Source of the DNA: Bacillus sp. X1(2014)
GTDB taxonomy: Bacteria > Bacillota > Bacilli > Bacillales_B > DSM-18226
Length of the DNA: 64,000 nt
Reading direction: 5' to 3'
Assembly: GCF_007678255.1 (NCBI RefSeq)
Contig: NZ_VEED01000008.1
Location: 124,001-188,000 of the forward strand
Shown here: piece after piece, positions 57,503 through 64,000 of the stretch
Numbering within the stretch: position 1 is the first letter of the stretch
How the letters are laid out: the number at the start of each line of letters is the position of its first letter
Notes under the pieces: model-generated
Told to the model about the DNA's origin: nothing
What the model saw: the letters and a program-made list of their open reading frames with translations, nothing else
The model's database searches: none
Program-made: the position numbers and the translations under genes

Positions 57503-58000
57503 ATGGTGGAAAAAGCCGATTTTATTCGTGAATCTATTGATTTTTTGCAAAGTTTTATTATGAAAAGTCTGCAGAAACATTCCGAAGAACGGGGTGTCAC
57601 AATTCCCCAAGCAAGGGTAATTGGAGAAGTGTTTGCCCATAAAAAAATCAGTATTAAACATCTATCTCAGAACCTTAAGATGACTCAAAGTACGGTTTCA
57701 GATATCGTGGAACGACTTACTTCTAAAGGTTTTCTAGTGAAAACTCCTAACCCGAAAGATAAACGTTCAGTGGAGATCTCACTTTCAAATGAATTATCAA
57801 AAGGAATAAATGAGGACATATCTGAAATCGCCAATAAATCATTAGCAGATGTATTAAGTCTCTTAAACCCAGATGAACAGGAAATGGTTGAAAAGGGCAT
57901 GAGATTATTGGTTTCTGCTGTGAAGGAAAAAATGGAGGCAGAAGGAATGGATAATCATGAATTCTTTGATGTTTTGTACTTTCCTGAAAAAACAAAATAG
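57503..58000 (+). CDS. MarR-family transcriptional regulator (YdgG-like)
   Basis: 165 residues with the winged helix (SIKHLSQNLKMTQSTVSDIVERL, LVKTPNPKDKRSVEISLS) and dimerising helices at both ends. It lies 18 bases upstream of an MMPL exporter gene, the same arrangement as ydgG-ydgH in B. subtilis. It likely represses its own operon through the palindrome at 57439-57482. The inducing compound is unknown. Confidence 0.9.
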   Translation: MVEKADFIRESIDFLQSFIMKSLQKHSEERGVTIPQARVIGEVFAHKKISIKHLSQNLKMTQSTVSDIVERLTSKGFLVKTPNPKDKRSVEISLSNELSKGINEDISEIANKSLADVLSLLNPDEQEMVEKGMRLLVSAVKEKMEAEGMDNHEFFDVLYFPEKTK

Positions 58001-58018
58001 AATGATGGAGGATTCAAG

Positions 58019-61000
58019 GTGAGAAAGATTATTAAAGGCCGCTGGGCAATTTTTTCAATTTGGCTGATTGCGACAATCGTGCTAACAGTCATTCAACCAG
58101 ACATCAATGCCATACTGCGTCAAAAAGGACAGCAAGGAACAAGTAGTGACAGCCCTTCAGTAATGGCAGATACTATCTTAAAAAAGATGGATACAACAGA
58201 AGGGATCAACAACCTTATCGTTTTTTACGATAAAAATAAAATATCAGATGATGAAATGAAAAAAATTGGTGAGGCTGTAAAATCCATTAGCGATAGTAGC
58301 AAAGAGCTTGGAATTGCAGACATCATGGATCCTTTCAGTATCCCCGAAGCAAAAAGCTCACTAGTATCAAAAGATGGTACTACACTGATGGTGAGTTTTA
58401 AGCTTGATAAAAAAGGACGAGAAGTAGATGATATCGAAAAACAGTTTGAAAGCAAACTGGATAAAGTACCTGTTGAATATTATCTTAGCGGTGAAGACTT
58501 TATCAATAATGATTATCTGAAAGCTTCTCAAGCAGGTGTCGAAAAAAGTGCGGCATTAACAGTTATCTTTATTTTGGTCGTCCTTATCCTAGCATTCAGA
58601 TCAGTTGTTACACCTTTGATCTCCTTAGTGGCTGTAGCTTTTTCCTATCTTTGTTCCATGGGAATTGCAGCTCAATTAATTGATAAAGCAGGATTTCCAA
58701 TAACCAGTCTTACCCAAATGCTTCTGGTCCTTATCCTATTTGGGATTGGTACGGATTATAACATCCTTCTTTTTAATCGATTTAAGGAAGAACTATCCCA
58801 TGGCCACACTATAGATGAATCAATCGTAAACACATATAAAACAGCAGGTAAAACTATTGCGTACAGCATACTCACAGTATTTATTGCGTTCCTTGCACTC
58901 ATTTTTGCAGAATCTCCAATCTATCGATCTGGAGTAGTGGTTGTCATCGGGGTAACCATATTATTGCTTGAAATATTGACCTTAACACCGTTTATTATGA
59001 AGGTGCTAGGTAAAAAGCTTTTCTGGCCATCCAAGAGTGTAAATGGTCATAAGGAAAACAAGTTCTGGGGAACAACCTCTTCCTTTGCTGTAAAGCATCC
59101 GATTATATCCACGGTTGTCATACTCTTAATATTAGGACCAATGATATTTTTACATCAGGAAAAGCTTAACTTCGATACCATAGGGGAACTTGGAAATAAG
59201 TATCCTTCATCAAAAGCTATTAATTTGGTTGCGGAACATTTTGGCAAAGGTCAGGCCATGCCTGCAACTGTAGTCATTGATACTGGCAAAGCACTTGATA
59301 ATAATGAATCTCTTTCAGTCATTGATAATATAACGGAAAGATTGAAGAGCATTAAGGGAGTGAAGCAGGTTTCTTCCATAACACAGCCTCAGGGTAAGCC
59401 CATTGACGATTTTTACGTTGACAGTCAAATGGGGTCTGTTACGGATGGCTTATCCCAAACTCAAGATGGTGTCGACCAAATCCATGATGGATTGAAACAA
59501 GCACAAGATGGATTCGGATCAGCTGACTTTTCTAAAGTGGGTCAGATGGTGGATGGAACGGCAAAGCTTGAAGAGGGAATGGATGCCTTAACTAATGGAT
59601 TAAAGCAAATTCAAGCGGGGATAGATGATGGTTCAAGGAACTCGAAAACGATCACGAACGGAATCGCTGCCATTGAAACGAATCTCTCCAAGATGAGCAG
59701 TGGTGTCGCTCTTCTCGCTGAAAATTATGGGAAGATGCAGGCTGGATATAAAGAGATGGGGACCCACTATCAAGATGCAGCTCAGGCTCTTCTTGGGATG
59801 AAAAGTGCGCTGTCACAAATGGAATCCATGGTAACTGCGTTAGGAAGCAGTTATACTGAGTCTCAAAGTGATGCTAATTATCTAGCATTGAAGCAAACAA
59901 TTAATCAATTATCATCTTCATTAGGTCAAATCACACCTGAAGGAATACAAACATTAAATGCTAATTATAATGCCGTTACGGCTGGTTTTGGAAAAGCCAA
60001 TAAAAATCTAACGGCCATAAGCAGCGGTTTATCGCAAATGGCAGATGGACTGAAAAAACTTGAATCTGGACTTGATCAAGCATCTTCAGGGATTGGTACA
60101 ATCGTAAAGAATATGAACAGTGTCACTGATGGATTGGACCAGATGAAAACAGGGCAGCAGCAGTTGGCAGACGGTCTCAATGGATTCAGTGTTTTTGGAG
60201 AAAAACTGTCAGATGTCAACACCGGCTTAGAGCAAATTTCGGATGGCCTGGGACAAACGAATGGGTACTTAACACAGCTTAGTACGAATAAAACTTTCTT
60301 TATTCCAAAAGAAGCTTTGACAAACAAGGACTTTAAAAAATCATTTGATACGTTCCTGTCCAAAGATAGAAAAATTACTAAGTTTATGGTTGTTTTAAAT
60401 GATGATCCATATTCTGAGAAGGCTTTAAAGACTGTTGAACAAATTAATAAAACGGTTACTGATGGATTAAAAGACACCGTTCTTTCAGATGCAAAGAGTG
60501 GAACATCTGGACCAAGTGCAACCACAAACGATATGAATAATGTCTTGACTAGAGATTTGAATAAAACAACAGCGATTGTCATTATCGGAGTATTGCTTGT
60601 ACTATTCTTTGTTATTAGATCTTTCTGGACTCCGGTTTTTATTACGGCATCGCTAGTTGGGGCATACTATGCAGCTATGTTCATCATAAATTATATTTTC
60701 ATAGATTTGCAGGGACTTGAAGGTATTTCATCCTTTGTGCCATTCTTCTCCTTTATTATTATTGTAGCTCTGGGAGTAGACTATAGTATATTCTTAATGA
60801 TGCGATTTAAGGAATACCCTGATATGGCGGCCAAAGAGGCTATCGTGCTGGCTTCCAGACAAATAGGTGGTGTCATTATAGCAGCAGTTATCATTCTTGG
60901 CGGTACCTTTGCTACACTAATGCCAGCTGGGATCGTGCTTTTATCTGAACTGGCTATAGCTGTTATTTCAGGACTGGTCATCCTTTGTTTTATATTGCTT

Positions 61001-61105
61001 CCTATTTTTGTGCCGGCATTGATGGCTCTTCCAGATGCTCTTGCAAATTTATTTTCTAGAAAGAAGGAATCTGGCTTAAGTTCAGAAAATGAAGTAGTGT
61101 TATAA
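58019..61105 (+). CDS. MMPL/RND-family exporter (YdgH-like)
   Basis: 1028 residues with the RND/MMPL two-fold layout: TM1, a first extracellular domain, a six-helix block with LFGIGTDYNILLFNRFKEE, a second very large extracellular domain, and a second six-helix block with ALGVDYSIFLMMRFKEY. The Asp in each GTDY/GVDY motif is the expected proton relay. Between about residues 480 and 770 there is a long run of short Gln/Asp/Gly/Leu repeats (DGLSQTQDGVDQIHDGLKQA) of the YhgE/coiled-coil type, probably an extended stalk. It probably exports lipids or hydrophobic compounds; substrate unknown. It starts with GTG behind TGGAGG. Confidence 0.9.
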   Translation: MRKIIKGRWAIFSIWLIATIVLTVIQPDINAILRQKGQQGTSSDSPSVMADTILKKMDTTEGINNLIVFYDKNKISDDEMKKIGEAVKSISDSSKELGIADIMDPFSIPEAKSSLVSKDGTTLMVSFKLDKKGREVDDIEKQFESKLDKVPVEYYLSGEDFINNDYLKASQAGVEKSAALTVIFILVVLILAFRSVVTPLISLVAVAFSYLCSMGIAAQLIDKAGFPITSLTQMLLVLILFGIGTDYNILLFNRFKEELSHGHTIDESIVNTYKTAGKTIAYSILTVFIAFLALIFAESPIYRSGVVVVIGVTILLLEILTLTPFIMKVLGKKLFWPSKSVNGHKENKFWGTTSSFAVKHPIISTVVILLILGPMIFLHQEKLNFDTIGELGNKYPSSKAINLVAEHFGKGQAMPATVVIDTGKALDNNESLSVIDNITERLKSIKGVKQVSSITQPQGKPIDDFYVDSQMGSVTDGLSQTQDGVDQIHDGLKQAQDGFGSADFSKVGQMVDGTAKLEEGMDALTNGLKQIQAGIDDGSRNSKTITNGIAAIETNLSKMSSGVALLAENYGKMQAGYKEMGTHYQDAAQALLGMKSALSQMESMVTALGSSYTESQSDANYLALKQTINQLSSSLGQITPEGIQTLNANYNAVTAGFGKANKNLTAISSGLSQMADGLKKLESGLDQASSGIGTIVKNMNSVTDGLDQMKTGQQQLADGLNGFSVFGEKLSDVNTGLEQISDGLGQTNGYLTQLSTNKTFFIPKEALTNKDFKKSFDTFLSKDRKITKFMVVLNDDPYSEKALKTVEQINKTVTDGLKDTVLSDAKSGTSGPSATTNDMNNVLTRDLNKTTAIVIIGVLLVLFFVIRSFWTPVFITASLVGAYYAAMFIINYIFIDLQGLEGISSFVPFFSFIIIVALGVDYSIFLMMRFKEYPDMAAKEAIVLASRQIGGVIIAAVIILGGTFATLMPAGIVLLSELAIAVISGLVILCFILLPIFVPALMALPDALANLFSRKKESGLSSENEVVL

Positions 61106-61200
61106 TCACAAACTAAGAATAAAGTTTTTTTAATTTATTGAATATTTTTCCATGCCTGTCCTATAATAGAGAGGTTATATAAGACCTTTAGGAGGTAATT

Positions 61201-61596
61201 ATGGGGAGATTAGTTCATTTCGAAATTCATGTGGATGATATGGAACGGGCCAAGAAGTTTTATGGAGAGGTATTCGGATGGTCATTCCAAGATTGGAGTG
61301 ATTATGCAGGAATGCCTTACTTTGGAGCAGTGACTGGCAATGAAGATGAACCTGGAATCAATGGTGCGTTGATGCAGCGTCAAAGTGCTCCGCCAGTACC
61401 AAACCAACCTCTAAATGGATTTGCATGCACAATGGGAGTGGAAAACTACGATTCCACGGAAGCTAAAATTATTGAAAACGGCGGTAAAGTCGCATTGCCT
61501 AAATATGCTCTTCCTGGAATGGCGTGGCAAGGATACTATATTGATACTGAAGGAAATATATTCGGAATTCATCAACCAGATGCAAATGCAAAATAG
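61201..61596 (+). CDS. VOC (glyoxalase/dioxygenase fold) family protein
   Basis: 131 residues of one VOC domain: LVHFEIHVDDMERAKKFYGEVFGWSF at the start and GYYIDTEGNIFGIHQPD at the end, with a candidate metal site of His7 and the late Glu/Asp. Family members do many reactions or act as binding proteins; no specific function can be given. RBS AGGAGGTAATT. The next gene follows closely on the same strand. Confidence 0.85.
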   Translation: MGRLVHFEIHVDDMERAKKFYGEVFGWSFQDWSDYAGMPYFGAVTGNEDEPGINGALMQRQSAPPVPNQPLNGFACTMGVENYDSTEAKIIENGGKVALPKYALPGMAWQGYYIDTEGNIFGIHQPDANAK

Positions 61597-61616
61597 ATTG
61601 GTGATAGGTGAATAAA

Positions 61617-61991
61617 ATGATGAAATCACTAGATACGTCTGGCACGCTTGAAACTGTTCGCAAAATCTGTCTTGCTCTGCCAGAAGCTGTTGAACACATC
61701 GACGGATTTGGTCACAATACTTTTAAAATTAATGGAAAATCCTTCGTGATTTCAGGCGAAAATGAAAAAGGTTTCGGGTTGTCGTTCAAGTCAGATCGAG
61801 AAACTCAAGAATTATTGCTACAGAAAGAGCATTACTACAAAACCCCATATATCGGACAACACGGCTGGGTATCCATTCAGAATCCGGCTGAGGAAAATTG
61901 GGACGAATTGACCGATCTAATTCAAGAAGCCTATTTACGTGCGGCACCGAAGCGTCTGGTTAAGCAATGGCATGAATTGAATAATAAGTGA
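61617..61991 (+). CDS. MmcQ/YjbR family protein
   Basis: About 124 residues with the MmcQ/YjbR fold pattern: ICLALPEAVEHIDGFGHNTFKINGKSFVI, a central FKSD, and GWVSIQNPAEENWDELTDLIQEAYLRAAPKRL at the end. The fold resembles CyaY and is sometimes called DNA-binding, but the role is unclear. ATG 61617 or 61620 are better placed relative to the ribosome binding site than the upstream GTG. Probably co-transcribed with the VOC gene. Confidence 0.82.
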   Translation: MMKSLDTSGTLETVRKICLALPEAVEHIDGFGHNTFKINGKSFVISGENEKGFGLSFKSDRETQELLLQKEHYYKTPYIGQHGWVSIQNPAEENWDELTDLIQEAYLRAAPKRLVKQWHELNNK

Positions 61992-62020
61992 AGAAAGGCG
62001 GATTCATCTGCCTTTCTTTA
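61992..62020 (+). terminator. Rho-independent terminator
   Basis: AGAAAGGC and GCCTTTCT arms with further partial pairing are followed by TTATTT; it overlaps the stop region of the MmcQ/YjbR gene. Confidence 0.7.
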
Positions 62021-62183
62021 TTTATGTTCTTATATTATCGATTTTTTCTTAAAGATTTTTACTTCATAAAATCGCCCATTGAAGAGATTTTGCATTAAAA
62101 AAAAGAAAAATGTCCCATACTTGAAGGGTAATTTTACACAAAATAAATAAATAATTAGCTTCTTCTTGGAATTGAGGCTTCTC

Positions 62184-62257
62184 ATGGACAAAACACTCGA
62201 TCTGGCATACACTAATTCAAGGTTAGAGTAGGAATTTTATTGCTACTCTTATTTTTT
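62184..62257 (+). other. Possible 15-codon ORF with its own terminator
   Basis: ATG 62184 encodes MDKTLDLAYTNSRLE and stops at 62229-62231, inside a terminator (AGAGTAG / CTACTCT then seven T, to 62257). GAGG lies upstream. It could be a small transcript or the leftover start of a deleted gene. The terminator is convincing, the peptide is not proven. Confidence 0.35.
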
Positions 62258-62297
62258 TGTTGTTGATTTTACCTATTGTCATAATGCAGGTGATTAA

Positions 62298-63005
62298 ATG
62301 ATACATAATTATTTAGGTCAGACCATGAGTTTTGAGATAGTTTATAAAAAACGTGAATCGTTGGGCATTACTATAGATGTTTATGGCAATGTTGAAGTCC
62401 AGGCCCCTAGAGGAACAACTGATGAACGTGTATTTCAATTAATAGAGGAAAAATGGGATTGGATTCAGCAAAAATCCAAGGAAATGAAGGATAGACTTCT
62501 TGGGCAAAAAGTGAAGTTCTATGATCATGGTGAAATCTTCCTTTATTTAGGGGAAGAATATCCTATTAAGGTATCTCAAGATATAAATAACATACAAGAC
62601 TATGTAGTGTTTGAAGGGGATATGTTAAAAATATATGTTAAACAACTAGAGGATGCTAAAATAAAACAAGCTTTAAAACGATTTTATTATCAAGAGTGTA
62701 AAAAGTTAGTAGAGCGGAGTATTCGTTCTTATCAAAAACATTTTAAAACCAAACCACGGTCTATCCGTATCTCAGATAATAACAGCAATTGGGGGACCTG
62801 TGATTCCAGGCAGCAGTTAACCTTTAATTGGAAGTTGGCGATGGCACCACAGCAAGTGATTGACTATGTAGTTGTTCACGAAATGTGCCATATGGTCCAT
62901 CTTAATCATGATCGTTCCTTTTGGCGCCTTGTTGGGAAAATACTACCCGATTATGAGGAGCGAGAGAACTGGCTGGCATTATCAAGTTGGAAAATGACTG
63001 TTTGA
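62298..63005 (+). CDS. YgjP-like M48-type metallopeptidase (DUF45)
   Basis: 235 residues: an N-terminal region with VQAPRGTTDERVFQLIEEKWDWIQQK and a C-terminal zinc site HEMCHMVHLNHDRSFW (HExxH plus a third His), typical of the YgjP/WLM group. NNSNWGTCDSRQQLTFNW is also characteristic. It is cytoplasmic, with no signal peptide. The physiological substrate in bacilli is unknown. It lies 33 bases upstream of the DUF1456 gene. Confidence 0.88.
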   Translation: MIHNYLGQTMSFEIVYKKRESLGITIDVYGNVEVQAPRGTTDERVFQLIEEKWDWIQQKSKEMKDRLLGQKVKFYDHGEIFLYLGEEYPIKVSQDINNIQDYVVFEGDMLKIYVKQLEDAKIKQALKRFYYQECKKLVERSIRSYQKHFKTKPRSIRISDNNSNWGTCDSRQQLTFNWKLAMAPQQVIDYVVVHEMCHMVHLNHDRSFWRLVGKILPDYEERENWLALSSWKMTV

Positions 63006-63038
63006 ATATGAACATCAAACTTTAAAGGAGGATTTTAG

Positions 63039-63536
63039 ATGGATAATAATGATATACTGATTCGATTGAGATATGCATTGGAGTTAAAAAATAAAGAAAT
63101 GGCAGAAGTATTTAAACTTGGCGGCGTGGAAGTAACCGTTCCTGAGGTAATAAAAATTCTCACAAAGTCAGACGATGAGGCTGAATATGACGATCAAATA
63201 AAATGTAATAACAGTATGTTTGATTCATTTTTAAACGGTCTTATTATTTATAAAAGAGGCAAACAAGAGCCCAAACCAGGACAACCGGATACACAGGAAC
63301 CGTCAATAAAGAAAAGCGCAAACGTAAATAATCTCCTTCTGAAAAAAGTAAAAATAGCGCTGGCATTAACGACTGACGATCTTCTCGAAATATTCGAAAA
63401 TGCAGGAATAACAGTTACAAAAGGTGAACTCGGGGCTTTATTAAGAAAAGAAGGACATAAAAATTATAAAGAGTGCGGGGATAAATTCGCCCGGAATTTC
63501 TTAAAAGGATTGGCATTAAAATATAGGGAATCTTAA
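63039..63536 (+). CDS. DUF1456 family protein (YehS-like)
   Basis: 165 residues made of two repeats of a helical module: NDILIRLRYALELKNKEMAEVFKLGG and LLLKKVKIALALTTDDLLEIFENAG. Each is followed by a short acidic helix and FLNGL or FLKGL. The hydrophilic linker (KQEPKPGQPDTQEP) lies between them. It is conserved but uncharacterised. Good AAAGGAGG ribosome binding site. Confidence 0.9.
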   Translation: MDNNDILIRLRYALELKNKEMAEVFKLGGVEVTVPEVIKILTKSDDEAEYDDQIKCNNSMFDSFLNGLIIYKRGKQEPKPGQPDTQEPSIKKSANVNNLLLKKVKIALALTTDDLLEIFENAGITVTKGELGALLRKEGHKNYKECGDKFARNFLKGLALKYRES

Positions 63537-63568
63537 ATTACATACTAGAAACATGAAAGGGGAATACG

Positions 63569-64000
63569 ATGGCAACAGAAAAAACTGAAATTGGCTGGAA
63601 CTTTGATAACAGTTATTCCCGGCTGCCTGACATATTTTTTACCAGGACTGAACCAACACCAGTACGGTCACCCGAGTTAATTGTTCTTAATCATTCACTC
63701 GCAAACTCATTAGGCTTGAACGAGCAGGCACTCGAAAGCGAAGCTGGCGTTGCCATCTTTGCGGGCAACCAGATACAAGACGGAGCAATGCCGCTTGCCC
63801 AAGCATATGCAGGACATCAATTTGGGCATTTCACGAAATTAGGAGATGGCCGTGCTATTTTGCTTGGAGAACAAATCACCCCAAAAGGGGAACGACTTGA
63901 TATTCAACTCAAGGGTCCAGGAAGGACACCATACTCGCGTGGAGGTGATGGTCGAGCGGGGCTCGGACCGATGCTGCGCGAATACATTATCAGCGAAGCC
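63569..64000 (+). CDS. selO: Protein adenylyltransferase SelO (YdiU), N-terminal part
   Basis: The first 144 residues of a SelO/YdiU pseudokinase-fold AMPylase, running off the right edge. The visible signatures are [43 protein letters not shown] and [21 protein letters not shown], which contribute to the nucleotide site. SelO transfers AMP to protein hydroxyl groups and is linked to redox homeostasis. RBS AAAGGGGAA lies upstream of ATG 63569. Confidence 0.93.
   Translation, partial: MATEKTEIGWNFDNSYSRLPDIFFTRTEPTPVRSPELIVLNHSLANSLGLNEQALESEAGVAIFAGNQIQDGAMPLAQAYAGHQFGHFTKLGDGRAILLGEQITPKGERLDIQLKGPGRTPYSRGGDGRAGLGPMLREYIISEA

Noticed and set aside
60076..60582. 168-codon minus-strand ORF opposite the MMPL exporter gene
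   Set aside because: Falls in the repetitive stalk region of the exporter; shadow ORF caused by biased codon use.

Overview
The window is a piece of a Bacillaceae chromosome (Bacillus/Neobacillus-like). The evidence is low G+C, strong GGAGG-type ribosome binding sites with many GTG/TTG starts, an sspH spore protein and pdaA, Fur and CcpA (cre) sites, and a left part that keeps the gene content of the B. subtilis yfj-yfk region (BrkB-type protein, yfkF-like MFS, chaA, yfkD, SE1561/yfjT, pdaA, yfjO-type rRNA methyltransferase). It carries about 53 credible protein genes, several gene remnants, one TPP riboswitch and two tandem RAT/terminator modules. I see no rRNA, tRNA, CRISPR array or complete insertion sequence.

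Layout. 0-13 kb is housekeeping: membrane proteins, a P1B4 iron-efflux ATPase (pfeT) behind a Fur/PerR-like box, a Ca2+/H+ exchanger, class I fumarase, pdaA and rlmD. 13.5-18.8 kb is a muropeptide-recycling operon (amiE-nagZ-namZ) with a cre site and a NagR-like operator. 19.3-21.6 kb is TPP-riboswitch-controlled thiC. 22.3-29.7 kb is a Fur-boxed module: a two-component system divergent from DoxX, then a large unrecognised lipoprotein and a lipoprotein that fuses a YVTN beta-propeller to a MauG/cytochrome c peroxidase-like di-heme domain. 30.4-36.2 kb is a DeoR-controlled ribose-type ABC importer with a fructokinase. 36.9-45.2 kb is a binding-protein-dependent importer without its own ATPase, a decayed GH32 fructosidase, a GH91 protein (inulin fructotransferase / difructose anhydride hydrolase family) lacking a signal peptide, and a YesM/YesN-type two-component system.

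Further right are an ABC-F ATPase, the sigM-yhdL-yhdK operon, a beta-glucoside PTS with two 6-phospho-beta-glucosidases behind two RAT antitermination modules, LysR/galactarate dehydratase, a MarR/MMPL exporter pair, small conserved proteins, and the start of selO at the right edge.

Two loci deserve attention as possible little-described systems. One is the iron-responsive DoxX / lipoprotein / propeller-di-heme module. The other is the putative intracellular difructose anhydride (inulin-derived) utilisation locus; a fructokinase lies beside it, and related degenerate sequences lie on either side of it. Functions of both are inferred from domains and context only.
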